Part shown: in pieces, positions 42,512 through 51,267 of the stretch | How the letters are laid out: every line of letters starts with the position of its first letter | How positions within the stretch are numbered: the stretch's first letter is position 1 | NCBI GenBank assembly: GCA_018830645.1 | Contig: JAHJSA010000045.1 | Span: 1-61,049 of the forward strand | Length of the DNA: 61,049 nucleotides | Source: Actinomycetota bacterium | GTDB taxonomy: Bacteria > Actinomycetota > Thermoleophilia > RBG-16-64-13 | Direction of reading: 5' to 3' | Program-made: the position numbers and the translations under genes | The notes under the pieces: generated by a model | Seen by the model: only the letters and a program-made list of their open reading frames with translations | The model's database searches: none | What the model was told of the DNA's origin: nothing

Positions 42512-43875
42512 CAAGGGGTCTCTCCGGTGGGTCGGGTCAGTTCCACCAGGCGTTCGATGAGCGGTGCGGCCCCAGGCGACCGGCTCAACCCCTCACGGTA
42601 CGCGCTTCGAGCGCCTTCGATGTCGCCGAGGTCAGCCAGGCAGTCGCCCAGCGCCGCGAACAGGTAGGGGTCCCGGGTGGCGGTGGCAGCGGCGCGGAGC
42701 AGGCGTGGCCGCGCCTCGCGGGGGGTCATGGTGAGATAGCTGGTCTTCGCCCAGGCCGATTCGATTGCGGGGTGGCCTCGCAACACGCCGACCGCGTTGC
42801 CGTACAGGTCTCGGGCGAGTGAGGGAAGGCCGTCCTGTTCCAGGATCGCGCCGAGAGTCAGATACGTGCCGGGTGCCCTGTGATCCAACCGTATGGATTC
42901 CCGCAGAGCCTGCACGGCTTCCCTACGGTCGCCCATCATGAGCCGGATACGCGCCTCCTCGTTGCGCGACGAACCCGACTCGCGAAGCTCGAGCGCCCGG
43001 TCGACCAGAGTGAGCACCCGGAGCCGCGGTGACGATCCTTCGTCGGCGTCGGGAGGGGAGGTGAGGAGGAGTGCGCGGGCGAGCGAGAACAGGATCGACT
43101 GCTGTTCTTCCACTCCGATGGTCGAAGCGTGCATCTCGGATTTGGCATGTTCTAGCACGGGGAGTGCCCGCGCGGGAAGGTCCACGTTGAGCAGCCCGCG
43201 GCCGATTTGCAGAAGCAGGGTCGCCCGCCCTGTCGCCCCGGACAGGAGCGCGTCGTCCTGTTGGGGCGAGCCGATTGCAGGTTCGGCGGCGCCCGTCAGG
43301 ATGCTCGCCGCCGCCGTCTCGTACCAGCGGGCGGCGGTCGTGTGGTCGCCCGCGGCGTAGGCCTCTTCGGCCCGCGCCAGCAGTAGGTTGGCGGCGTCGA
43401 TGGTGGCGTACGAGCGTTCGGCCTCTTCCCAGTGCCCGGTCGCCGCGGCCACCTCCCCCAGCCAGAGTCTGCCGGTTCGATCGAGGCTCCCGCGCCGGTC
43501 AGCGGCGGACAACCGGCGAAACGCGTCCTCGGAGGGCGTCCGTGCCGCGACCGAGCCGTATAACCGCCAGTACGATGCCCGGTCGGTGTCGGAACCCTCT
43601 GCCGGTGGGCCGAACCAGGGCAGGGCGGTAAAGACCCGATCGCCCAGGCCGAGGAGCCCCCCAGCCTCGGCGAGGGCCTCTTGGTCGCCGGTGACCAGGT
43701 ATCGGTCGAACGTCGAGCCCACAGTGTTGAGCCGCCAGAGATAGTCGAGTTCCGGCCACGCGGCCAACAGAAGGATGCCCGAGAGAAGGACGGCCATCCA
43801 CACGCGGCTTCGCGCGACGCGGGGCGGGTGGCCCGGTGCAGGCGTTGATCGATCGAAAGAGGTAGTGGATGCCAC
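42511..43875 (-). CDS. Membrane-anchored TPR protein
   Basis: A 454-residue protein. One N-terminal helix (VWMAVLLSGILLLAAWPELD) anchors a long alpha-helical part with tetratricopeptide repeats: HWEEAERSYATIDAANLLLA, GDHTTAARWYETAAASIL, PGTYLTLGAILEQDGLPSLA, AALGDCLADLGDIEGARSAY. TPR proteins next to O-antigen-ligase-like genes are common and probably assist the glycan polymerase. The GTG start has GGCGGAG upstream. Confidence 0.83.
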   Translation of the reverse strand: MASTTSFDRSTPAPGHPPRVARSRVWMAVLLSGILLLAAWPELDYLWRLNTVGSTFDRYLVTGDQEALAEAGGLLGLGDRVFTALPWFGPPAEGSDTDRASYWRLYGSVAARTPSEDAFRRLSAADRRGSLDRTGRLWLGEVAAATGHWEEAERSYATIDAANLLLARAEEAYAAGDHTTAARWYETAAASILTGAAEPAIGSPQQDDALLSGATGRATLLLQIGRGLLNVDLPARALPVLEHAKSEMHASTIGVEEQQSILFSLARALLLTSPPDADEGSSPRLRVLTLVDRALELRESGSSRNEEARIRLMMGDRREAVQALRESIRLDHRAPGTYLTLGAILEQDGLPSLARDLYGNAVGVLRGHPAIESAWAKTSYLTMTPREARPRLLRAAATATRDPYLFAALGDCLADLGDIEGARSAYREGLSRSPGAAPLIERLVELTRPTGETP

Positions 43876-44001
43876 GTGGGGCTCCGCCTCTCGGGCGTGC
43901 GGGCGAGGATCGCGCCGGCAGACGATAGTGCGAGTGAGAACTGCGCCGGCAGATGATAGCAGCTGCGGTATGCTCGTGGTCGAACGAAGGAGGAGATCGG
44001 G

Positions 44002-45318
44002 GTGATCGGAGTGGCGACTATCCGCGCCGGAATGACCGCCGCGCGAAGCGCGTGGGCCGTCGCGTGGGCGGTCGTGAGAGACGCCGTGACAGGTGCTGCG
44101 GCGTGCGTTGCGGCAGGCCTTGCGACGGGCGGCATGCCGGCAGTGGTGGCGGCGGGCGTGCTGGCGGTAGGTGTGACGCTGAGCGGGTGCGGGCCCTGGT
44201 GGGACGCCGGCCGGCCGTTGGGGCCGACGGCCCCTCCTTCCGATACCTCGCCGGCCATGGCCCGGCAGCTCGATCGCTCCGACGACCTCGACCCCGTACC
44301 CGGCCTGGTCGCGTCGATGAGCGCCCGTGAGAAGTCGGCGCAGCTGCTCCTGATCGGATTCGCCGGAGCAGACGTGTCGCCGGAGCTCCGCACTCTTCTC
44401 GAGCAGGGTCCGGTGGGAGGTGTGATCCTGTTCGACCGGAACATCCGGTCGGGCTCCGACCTAGTGGCCTTGACGTCGTTGTTGCAGGAATCGGCCCGTC
44501 GAGGCGGGTCGGGTATTCCCCTCCTCGTGGCCATCGATCAGGAGGGTGGCCCGGTGCGCCGCATCCGCGAAGGGGTACCCGAGGTGCCCGCGGCCCGGAC
44601 GCTGGGTGAATCTGCATCTCCCGACGAGGCGCGGACGCTCGCGACCGAATCCGCGAAGGCGCTTCTCGCGCTGGGCATCAACACCAACCTCGCTCCCGTG
44701 GCGGACGTAGTGTCGGACTCGACATCGTTCCTCTACCGACGCACGTACTCGGGCGATCCGGATGTGGTGAGCGCCTACGTCGCCGCGGTCATCGAGGGGC
44801 AGGAGGCCGCGGGGCTCGTGTCCGTGGTGAAGCACTTTCCTGGACACGGGAGCGCTCCGGGCGATTCGCACGCGGGTGCTGTGTGGTCGGAAGTGGGTCG
44901 CGGGGAGTTCGAGGAGGTGCACCTCCGGCCGTTTCGAGAGGCTGTGACGGCAGGCGTCCCTGTGGTGATGCTCTCGCACGTGGTTGCGCCCGCCCTCGGG
45001 TCCGAGGCGCCCTCGTCGGTATCGTCAGAGGTGGTGCGATTGCTGCGCGACGACCTCGGGTTCGCGGGGGTCGTCCTTACCGACGACATGGAGATGTCGG
45101 GGTCCGCCGGAGCGGGGAACGCGGCGGTGGCCGCGGTGCGGGCGGGCGTTGACATGGTACTCGTGGGGCACTCCGCGCGGGAGCAGAGCGACGCCCTCGA
45201 GGCGCTGACCTTGGCCGCGGGGATGGGATCGCTGTCGCCTTCCCGCCTGGACGAAGCGGTCACCCGGGTGCTCCGGCTCAAGATCGCCTTCGGTCTGCTA
45301 CCGGGCGCGGCTTTCTAG
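44002..45318 (+). CDS. nagZ: Beta-N-acetylhexosaminidase-like GH3 lipoprotein
   Basis: A 438-residue GH3 enzyme. A long signal region ends in VTLSGCGPW with C63 as lipid site. The barrel carries GVILFDRNIRSGSDLVALTS, PLLVAIDQEGGPVRRIREG, K277-H278 and H282 in VVKHFPGHGSAPGDSHAG, and nucleophile D361 in VVLTDDMEMSGSA. It should release GlcNAc from muropeptides outside the cell. GTG 44002 has AGGAGG upstream; an ATG at 44134 would give a more usual signal length. Its stop overlaps that of the convergent gene (CTAG). Confidence 0.9.
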   Translation: MIGVATIRAGMTAARSAWAVAWAVVRDAVTGAAACVAAGLATGGMPAVVAAGVLAVGVTLSGCGPWWDAGRPLGPTAPPSDTSPAMARQLDRSDDLDPVPGLVASMSAREKSAQLLLIGFAGADVSPELRTLLEQGPVGGVILFDRNIRSGSDLVALTSLLQESARRGGSGIPLLVAIDQEGGPVRRIREGVPEVPAARTLGESASPDEARTLATESAKALLALGINTNLAPVADVVSDSTSFLYRRTYSGDPDVVSAYVAAVIEGQEAAGLVSVVKHFPGHGSAPGDSHAGAVWSEVGRGEFEEVHLRPFREAVTAGVPVVMLSHVVAPALGSEAPSSVSSEVVRLLRDDLGFAGVVLTDDMEMSGSAGAGNAAVAAVRAGVDMVLVGHSAREQSDALEALTLAAGMGSLSPSRLDEAVTRVLRLKIAFGLLPGAAF

Positions 45319-46292
45319 GGCCGGGACGCCTGGTAGTCCTTGAACAGGCTCCGGAAGGCGTCTCGCGCCTCGCGTCCCTCGTCGAAGTGGGGGTTGCCGG
45401 CGGCAACCGTGCCCTCCGTCCACATGGCGTCTATGCCTTCGATGGTCTGCTCGATGCGGTACAGCATCTCGTCGGAAGCCTGGAATATCAGGTCGTCGGC
45501 GGACCGGTATTGCACCGGCGGATCTATGAGGGCGAGCTCGTCGAGAGCGGTCGCTACGTCGTCGTGCAGTTGCTGGAGGTCTCGGGTGACGCCGGCGGGC
45601 ACGCCCGGAGCGGTGTTGTTGATTTGATCCGCCAAGCCGGGTATCTGTCCGTCGGCATACGCGAGTGCCGCTTCCAGCCGATCGAGGGCGGCGACGTAAT
45701 CGGCGACGACGGTCTGCTGTCCGTCCGCGGTGGTGCCGGTGCTTCCGGGATCGTAGCCGGGCACTGTGGCTGTCGTCGGGCTGCCGTCGCTCGCGTCGGG
45801 CGTCGATATCGTGGTGGTCCCGTCGTTCATGAGGGTGGTGGTCACTGAGACGACCGGGTCGTCACGGTTGGAGGAGCCTCCTCCGGAGGTCACTATGATC
45901 ACCACCAAGCCGATCAGGGAGACCACGATGAGCCCGCCCATGGTCAACAGGAACGGCATGACCCAACGCGGACGCGGTTCGCCCCCCGACGAGGGGCGGG
46001 GGGGCTGGGGCTGCATCGGAGGCTGGTACTGGGGTTGGGGTTGGTACTTGGGCTGCTGTGCCGTCGCGAACGGCGGAGGCGCGGAGGGCGGCGCCTGTTG
46101 GAACGGAGGCGGCGCCTGCGCTGGAGGCGGCGGTTGGAACGGAGGCGGGGGCGCCGGAGGAGCAGGGGGCGCCGATGGTGGAGCGGGGGGCGCCGACTGG
46201 TGCGTGGCGAGCGCCGCCGCGACGCTGGCCCCGCAGTACTTGCAGAAGCTCTTGCCTTCCTCGAGGCCCTTGCCGCACTCTGGGCAGAACAT
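45315..46292 (-). CDS. Zinc-ribbon, proline-rich membrane protein
   Basis: A 325-residue protein: zinc ribbon (FCPECGKGLEEGKSFCKYCG), long Pro/Gln/Ala linker (to about residue 108), one membrane helix (VMPFLLTMGGLIVVSLIGLV), a Ser/Thr-rich stalk and a helical ectodomain (VVADYVAALDRLEAALAYAD ... PPVQYRSADDLIFQASDEML). The layout resembles the protein at 40097 although the membrane part differs. ATG 46292 is preferred because GGAGG lies 5-6 nt before it; GTG 46298 would not fit that site. Function is unknown. Confidence 0.8.
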   Translation of the reverse strand: MFCPECGKGLEEGKSFCKYCGASVAAALATHQSAPPAPPSAPPAPPAPPPPFQPPPPAQAPPPFQQAPPSAPPPFATAQQPKYQPQPQYQPPMQPQPPRPSSGGEPRPRWVMPFLLTMGGLIVVSLIGLVVIIVTSGGGSSNRDDPVVSVTTTLMNDGTTTISTPDASDGSPTTATVPGYDPGSTGTTADGQQTVVADYVAALDRLEAALAYADGQIPGLADQINNTAPGVPAGVTRDLQQLHDDVATALDELALIDPPVQYRSADDLIFQASDEMLYRIEQTIEGIDAMWTEGTVAAGNPHFDEGREARDAFRSLFKDYQASRP

Positions 46293-46325
46293 CGCCACCT
46301 CCCTCTGCTCCCGCCGGCCTGAGCG

Positions 46326-46819
46326 TCAGGCGGCGGTGGTAGGAACCCCCACACCTTCGTACGTGAAGCCTAAACCCAATAGCGTCTCCCCGTCCAGAGC
46401 ATTCCGTCCGTCGATGATCACCGGACGTCGCATGGTCCCCTTGAGGCGGGCCCAGTCGAGGTGCACGAACTCGGGCCACTCGGTCACGAGCACGCAGGCG
46501 TCGGCTCCATCAAGTGCTTCCGCCGCGGAGCCGGCGTACGTGATGGTGGGGAGCACGGCCTTGGTGTTCGCGACGGCTACCGGGTCGAAGGCCACCACGT
46601 CGGCGCCCGTGACCTCGCACACGTTGGCAATCACCTGCCACACTCGCGAAAGGTCTGCGTCGCCGGAGTATGTGGGCGGGGTGTCGACGCACACGTAGAT
46701 GAACTCGCCCTCACGGTAGGCTGCGACCGGGTCGGAGGTGAAGGTGAGCCGCTCGCGGTCATGCAGGCTGCGGTCACAAGGCCAACGTACCCGGCTCCGA
46801 TCACGGTCAGACGACTCAT
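46326..46819 (-). pseudogene. UDP-glucose 6-dehydrogenase with two internal deletions
   Basis: The gene starts correctly (MSRLTVIGAGYVGLVTAACM) and ends correctly (VIIDGRNALDGETLLGLGFT, YEGVGVPTTAA). After ACMT the sequence jumps out of frame to RERLTFTSDPVAAYREGEFI, YVCVDTPPTYSGDADLSRVW. After QVIAN it jumps in frame to VCEVTGADVVAFDPVAVANT near the C-terminus. The catalytic Cys region and the dimer core, some 250-300 residues, are missing. It overlaps the amidase stop by 4 bp. It is non-functional unless these gaps are assembly collapses. Confidence 0.88.
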
Positions 46820-47802
46820 CCTTGCTCCTTGAGGAATTGGACCGCGGCCTCGGCCAGAGCGTCCGCGATCTTCTGTCGGTATGAGGAGGTGGCCAGCAAC
46901 CGATCTTCATCCGGGTTCGACATGAAGCCGATCTCCGGGATGATGACGGGCACGTCGGACCAGTTGAAGCCTGTCATGTCGCTGCGGGCGTCGATCCCGC
47001 GATCTTGAGCGCCGGTAGCCGCGATGAGGGCCGACTGCGCCAGCTGTGCCGCGCGCTTGGAGGGGGCGGCGATGTCGTCGGTCCAGCCGCGGGTGACAGC
47101 GGGATAGAGGACGTGGATGCCCCGTGCCGCGCCGTTCTCGGCACCGTCGGCGTGCACCCGTATGTACAGGTCGGCCTTTGCCTCGTTCGCTATGCGGGTG
47201 CGTTCTATGTTGGAGAGGTCCACGTCCTGGGTGGTGCGGGTCATGATCACGGTGACGCCCTTGGCCTGCAGCGCGTCGCGGAGCATAAGCCCTACGGCGA
47301 GCACCAACTCGCTCTCGGGCACTCCGGTGGCCACCCCGGCCGTGCCCGATGAGACCTTGGCTTTGGTGGTAGCCGAGCCGGGACCGATGGGCTCCTCGGC
47401 ATAGTTGCCCCGTCGTTGGTGACCGGGGTCGATCACTACCACCCAGCCGCTGTTCGCGGCGACCGTCGTGGGGGTGGTCGTGGGTGTCGTGGTCGCGGAG
47501 GTCGTATCGGTGGTCTCCACTGTGGAGGGGCGCGGAGGCAAGGTGTGGGTGCTCGGCGCGGGCAGCGATACCGTGGTGGTGGTCACGCCGGCCGCGACCA
47601 GCGACGTTCCCGGTGGCGTGGAAGGCGCCGTCTGGGAGGGCTCACGCAGCGACACGACCGCAGCCGCAGCCGCGGCCGCCAGGAAGAACACGAGTGCGAT
47701 GATCGCCGCGGCGATCTTGAGGCGTCCTCGGAGGGCCTTCCTGCGCCGGAACTGCTCCAGCACTTCGGCCGTGGACGCGTCCCTGGGTGGTCGGTTCGCC
47801 AT
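46816..47802 (-). CDS. N-acetylmuramoyl-L-alanine amidase (Amidase_3)
   Basis: A 328-residue cell-wall hydrolase. A membrane helix (residues about 29-50) is followed by a Thr/Pro-rich stalk and the catalytic domain from about 118. Zinc ligands H128 (VVVIDPGHQ), E165 (GVPESELVLAVG) and H217 (YIRVHADG), plus the catalytic Glu in VPVIIPEIGFMSNPDE, are intact. It cleaves the amide between MurNAc and L-Ala outside the membrane. No ribosome binding site is seen; TGGTACACT lies 6 nt before the ATG, so the mRNA is likely leaderless. Confidence 0.93.
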   Translation of the reverse strand: MANRPPRDASTAEVLEQFRRRKALRGRLKIAAAIIALVFFLAAAAAAAVVSLREPSQTAPSTPPGTSLVAAGVTTTTVSLPAPSTHTLPPRPSTVETTDTTSATTTPTTTPTTVAANSGWVVVIDPGHQRRGNYAEEPIGPGSATTKAKVSSGTAGVATGVPESELVLAVGLMLRDALQAKGVTVIMTRTTQDVDLSNIERTRIANEAKADLYIRVHADGAENGAARGIHVLYPAVTRGWTDDIAAPSKRAAQLAQSALIAATGAQDRGIDARSDMTGFNWSDVPVIIPEIGFMSNPDEDRLLATSSYRQKIADALAEAAVQFLKEQG

Positions 47803-47808
47803 GCGCAG

Positions 47809-47817
47809 AGTGTACCA
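47809..47817 (-). promoter_or_regulatory. Extended -10 promoter of amidase gene (leaderless)
   Basis: TGGTACACT (TGn plus TACACT) on the minus strand ends 6 nt before the ATG, which places the transcription start on or next to the start codon. Confidence 0.5.
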
Positions 47818-47827
47818 GAGGGGGTGC

Positions 47828-47890
47828 GTACGGCGCCGTGGCCGGCTGGGCGCCGCGGTCGGTACGGCGCGGGACAGCCGGCTGGGCGCC
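47828..47890. repeat. Imperfect direct repeat, about 35-bp period
   Basis: GTACGGCGC occurs at 47828-47836 and 47862-47870, and GCCGGCTGGGCGCC at 47841-47854 and 47877-47890. The two copies of about 34-36 bp lie directly upstream of the amidase promoter and just beyond the end of the next gene. Role unknown. Confidence 0.6.
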
Positions 47891-47905
47891 TCGGGCTACC
47901 TGGTC

Positions 47906-48331
47906 TCAGGCGGCGCCGCGGAGAAGGGGTTGGCACTCCTGCAGGCCCAGGCGGACGGCGTGGTCGGCCTGTTGCACCAGGAGGGCCAGGTGGCTCACCT
48001 CGGTGGGAGTTATCACGCTCGACTTGCCGCCGAGCCGCGCGAAGGTGTCGAGCTCGCTGAGAGCGCAGCGGCTTCGGAGCATGAGCTGCCGGTAGTCATG
48101 GGCCGAGGTGGCTTCGAGCCCGCAGGCCACGTTGGTGAGGGCGTCGAGCGCGGCGCGGCGCATCTGGGAGCGCAACCCGGGTGAGCTGTTCAAGGGGAAC
48201 TTGGAGGCCAACTGATCCACGTGGGTGGCGAGGTTGCCGAGCCGTGCGACGGCCTTCTGGGTGGCGTACTCGATCTCCGGCCACCCTCGGGGCTCTTCCG
48301 GCACGATCGCGATGTGAGACTGCTCGTTCAC
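47906..48331 (-). CDS. Four-helix-bundle-like small protein
   Basis: A 141-residue all-helical protein: WPEIEYATQKAVARLGNLAT, LRSQMRRAALDALTNVACGL, HDYRQLMLRSRCALSELDTF, SHLALLVQQADHAVRLGLQE. The four-helix pattern with a central 'Q.rRA..d...nva.G' motif resembles the S23/Avd-like four-helix-bundle family, small proteins of unclear role. GTG 48331 has AAAGGGA at good distance. No nearby diversity-generating retroelement is seen, so an accessory role there is unlikely. Confidence 0.65.
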   Translation of the reverse strand: MNEQSHIAIVPEEPRGWPEIEYATQKAVARLGNLATHVDQLASKFPLNSSPGLRSQMRRAALDALTNVACGLEATSAHDYRQLMLRSRCALSELDTFARLGGKSSVITPTEVSHLALLVQQADHAVRLGLQECQPLLRGAA

Positions 48332-48387
48332 CGTTCGTTCCCTTTCGGTCGTTCTTGACTTCTTGAACGACCGGTCCCCGCCTTTGG

Positions 48388-49239
48388 TTACGGGATTCTC
48401 TGCACCATATCGGCCGCCCTGAGCGGGGAGTCGCGCCACGCCATCGTGGTGTTCCTCCCCGCGTCCTTGGCGGCGTACATCGCGTCGTCAGCCTTCCTTA
48501 CGAGTTCCTGCAGGGTGTCGGCGTCCTCGGGGAACACGGCGATGCCCACGCTGATCGTCACGGGTGGCAGCGTTTGTGAGGTGATGGTCGACACGGCGAT
48601 GCGGATGCGCTCGGCGACCACCCACGCGCCAGACAGGCCGGTGTCGGGGAGGATCACCGCGAACTCCTCACCGCCGATGCGGCAGCCCACGTCATACGCC
48701 CGCACGCACTCCAGGATCGTGCGCCCGACCTCAGCCAGCACCGCATTTCCCACCGGGTGGCCGTGGGCGTCGTTGATGTGCTTGAAGTGGTCGAGGTCGG
48801 CGATGATCAGGGTGGTCGTGGCGTCCTGGCGCCCCGCCCGGCTGATCTCAGCTCGCAGAAGCTGGAAGAAGTAGCGCTGGTTGGCGAGGCCGGTGAGCGC
48901 GTCGAAGACGGCCAAGTGCGCCAAGTGTCGGTTCGCTCGGTAGAGCGTGAAGCGCGCCACCCCGTAGGCGAAACCTCCCACACTAACGCCGGCAACCACG
49001 CAGGCCAGACGGAATAGGGGCTCCTGGTCAGGCTTCCACTCCAGCATGTCGGCGACCACCCAGGGGAAGGTGAGACCGACGAGCGCGCCGAACGCGAGCA
49101 TGTAGAAGAGGATCCAGCCCATAGCCACATCCTTGCTCGTGACCACCGGGGGGATGGCTTCCTTCCCCACGGGCGGGAGGTGGTCTTCCGGGTGTGCATT
49201 CTGAGCCGATTCCACGAGGCTCCTTCGAGTCGCTTCCAT
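48388..49239 (-). CDS. Membrane-bound diguanylate cyclase (GGDEF)
   Basis: A 283-residue protein with two membrane helices (about 40-63 and 75-95) and a GGDEF domain: FDALTGLANQRYFFQLL, IIADLDHFKHINDAHGHPVG (metal site 148-153) and CRIGGEEFAVILPDTG with GGEEF at 189-193. RAYD at 180-183, five residues before, is the RxxD inhibitory site for product feedback. It should make cyclic di-GMP from GTP. No sensory domain besides the membrane part is visible. Confidence 0.92.
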   Translation of the reverse strand: MEATRRSLVESAQNAHPEDHLPPVGKEAIPPVVTSKDVAMGWILFYMLAFGALVGLTFPWVVADMLEWKPDQEPLFRLACVVAGVSVGGFAYGVARFTLYRANRHLAHLAVFDALTGLANQRYFFQLLRAEISRAGRQDATTTLIIADLDHFKHINDAHGHPVGNAVLAEVGRTILECVRAYDVGCRIGGEEFAVILPDTGLSGAWVVAERIRIAVSTITSQTLPPVTISVGIAVFPEDADTLQELVRKADDAMYAAKDAGRNTTMAWRDSPLRAADMVQRIP

Positions 49240-49299
49240 AGGTATCGGAAACGCGGCACACGGGGTTGAGTCGTTCGTCGTGGACCGCGCCGTCGTGCG

Positions 49300-50226
49300 C
49301 TACAGGTCGCGGCGGCGGAAGAGCAGGGCGGCTCCCACGAGACATGCCGCGAGGTAGAGCAGGCCGTAGAGCAGCGCGCCTGTCTCCACTCCCTTGGGAG
49401 CTCCGAACGGACCCGTGAGGAACTCCCCAACCAGGGCCATACTGCCGGGGGTGAGCCGCCCTAGTGCCATCCGGAAGAAGGTGTCGGTGGGAGCCAGGTA
49501 GTGCACCGCATCGCCTATAGCGGCGGCTGTGTCGTTACCCAAGAACGTGCCGATCTGCTCGACGATGCCGCCGATGAAGGCGACTCCAAACAGCATCAGC
49601 CCGGTGATGCCAGTGGCGATCTGTGGCAGGGTCGACGTGGCGAGCGCTACGATCCCGAGCACGATCAGGCCCTGAGCGAGAAGCAACAGGAGGGCCTGCT
49701 CCGGGTGAGGCGGGGCGTATCCGGAGAAGACTCGAGTGAGCAGCAGCAGACTTCCACTCAGTACGATCGTGTAGACGACGAGCACGCTCGCGTACCCGAG
49801 GAATCGCCCCATGAGCACCTGGACGCGGGCCACCGGTCTCGTGACGATGGTCTGGAGGGTGCCGTTCTCGGCGTCTCCCGAGATCATGCCCGCTCCCAGG
49901 AACACCACGAGCATCGCGCTGAGGAAGCTGCTCACGAAGAGGCCGAAGCTCAGCATCTGATACGCGGCCAGGTCGCGGTAGAAGTCGGGGTCGAGGGCCA
50001 TGCCCAGGGCTCCGACCCCACCCATGGATGTGGTGTCGGGTTGCACGTCGAACTGGCGGAAGGCGTAGTACGTACCTGTGCCGTAGAGGGCGACGAAGGC
50101 CACAGTCAGGAGGAACCCCATGAGGATCGTCCGGCGCCGGACGCCCTCTTTCCAGGTGAGCCCCGCCAAGAGGAGCACCTGGTCGGCTCGAGTGCGAAGA
50201 TCGTCGAGTCGCCCGCTCCGGCTCAT
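49300..50226 (-). CDS. ABC-2 type transporter permease
   Basis: A 308-residue membrane protein with six hydrophobic segments: GFLLTVAFVALYGTGTYYAF, GLFVSSFLSAMLVVFLGAGM, GLMLFGVAFIGGIVEQIGTF. SGDAENGTLQTIVTRPVARV is the characteristic loop of ABC-2 permeases of the NatB/ABC-2 membrane group. Its ATG overlaps the ATPase stop upstream by 4 bp, so the two form one transporter. The substrate is unknown. Confidence 0.88.
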   Translation of the reverse strand: MSRSGRLDDLRTRADQVLLLAGLTWKEGVRRRTILMGFLLTVAFVALYGTGTYYAFRQFDVQPDTTSMGGVGALGMALDPDFYRDLAAYQMLSFGLFVSSFLSAMLVVFLGAGMISGDAENGTLQTIVTRPVARVQVLMGRFLGYASVLVVYTIVLSGSLLLLTRVFSGYAPPHPEQALLLLLAQGLIVLGIVALATSTLPQIATGITGLMLFGVAFIGGIVEQIGTFLGNDTAAAIGDAVHYLAPTDTFFRMALGRLTPGSMALVGEFLTGPFGAPKGVETGALLYGLLYLAACLVGAALLFRRRDL

Positions 50227-51218
50227 GCGCGCGCTTCTCCGTTGACGCCGGGGTGTCGCCCCTGCAGGAGTTGCACGAAGGCCTCCTCGAGCGACTGGCG
50301 GGCGAAAGCCACCTCATACACGGGGAGCCCCGCGTCGACCAGCGTGCGCACCACGGCGGGCACCTCGCCCGCCGCGACTCCGGGCAGCGTGATGACCCCC
50401 GCGGCGTATGTGGGAGGTGCGAGGTTCGAAGGCAGCAGGGCGGCGATGGCGTCGAAAGCGCCAACCGGCAGTTCGCCCACCCGCACGCTCAGACCGGGGA
50501 CCTGGAGCAGGTCTGTGGTGGCGCCCTGGGCGATCACCGAACCCTTGTCGATCACCGCCAGCCGGTCGCACACCCGTTCCACCTCAGTGAGCAGGTGGCT
50601 GTTCAGGAACACGGTCATGCCGCGGTCGCGCAGATGCGTGAGGATGTCGCGCACGTCCCTCCGACCGATGGGGTCGAGTGCGCTCGTGGGCTCGTCCAGG
50701 AACACCAGCTCGGGATCGCCCACGAGGGCCTGCGCCAGACCGAGTCGCTGCTGCATGCCTTTGGAGTACTCGCCGATCCTTCGGTCGCCCGCGGCGTCCA
50801 GCCCCACCAGCTCGAGGAGCCGTGCGTCTTCCGCTCCGACCCCCATCAGTCGCGCGTGCAGGCGCAGGAGTTCTCGGCCGGTGAGCCACTGCGGGAAGCG
50901 GAACTGCTCGGGCAAATAGCCGAGCCGGCGGTGCACCGCTCGGGACCCCGGTTTGCCGCCCAGCACCTCCACCTGCCCTCCACTTGGGTGCACGAGACCG
51001 GTGAGTATCTTCACCAGCGTCGACTTGCCTGCCCCGTTCGGGCCCAGGAAGCCGAACACGCTGCCGCGCTCCACGCGCAGGTCGACCCCGGCCAGCGCCA
51101 GCGTGTCGCGGTAGTTCTTGCGCAGGTCGAAGCAGACGATGGCGGCGGTCGAGCCGGCGGCTGCGGCGGTGGGGGCGGCGCCGGCGCCGGGTGGGGGTGG
51201 GGTGGGTGGGCCGTCCAT
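50223..51218 (-). CDS. ABC transporter ATP-binding protein
   Basis: A 331-residue ATPase: Walker A GFLGPNGAGKSTLVKILTGL, signature YSKGMQQRLGLAQALV and Walker B LVFLDEPTSALDP. A proline/alanine-rich leader of about 25 residues precedes the domain. It powers the permease encoded directly downstream. There is no Shine-Dalgarno site, and TATACT lies 8 nt before the ATG, suggesting a leaderless mRNA. Confidence 0.9.
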   Translation of the reverse strand: MDGPPTPPPPGAGAAPTAAAAGSTAAIVCFDLRKNYRDTLALAGVDLRVERGSVFGFLGPNGAGKSTLVKILTGLVHPSGGQVEVLGGKPGSRAVHRRLGYLPEQFRFPQWLTGRELLRLHARLMGVGAEDARLLELVGLDAAGDRRIGEYSKGMQQRLGLAQALVGDPELVFLDEPTSALDPIGRRDVRDILTHLRDRGMTVFLNSHLLTEVERVCDRLAVIDKGSVIAQGATTDLLQVPGLSVRVGELPVGAFDAIAALLPSNLAPPTYAAGVITLPGVAAGEVPAVVRTLVDAGLPVYEVAFARQSLEEAFVQLLQGRHPGVNGEARA

Positions 51219-51226
51219 GGCTTCAG

Positions 51227-51232
51227 AGTATA
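51227..51232 (-). promoter_or_regulatory. -10 box of ABC pair (leaderless)
   Basis: TATACT on the minus strand ends 8 nt before the ATG of the ATPase gene, with no ribosome binding site between. It lacks the TGn extension seen at the other leaderless starts. Confidence 0.45.
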
Positions 51233-51267
51233 ACGCTGCCGGGTAGCGGCGGCCCGGCCGGCCCGGG

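Noticed and set aside
49501-51233. Two plus-strand frames opposite the ABC genes
   Set aside because: Both are antisense shadows, rich in Glu/His/Gln/Val, with no start signal or family match.
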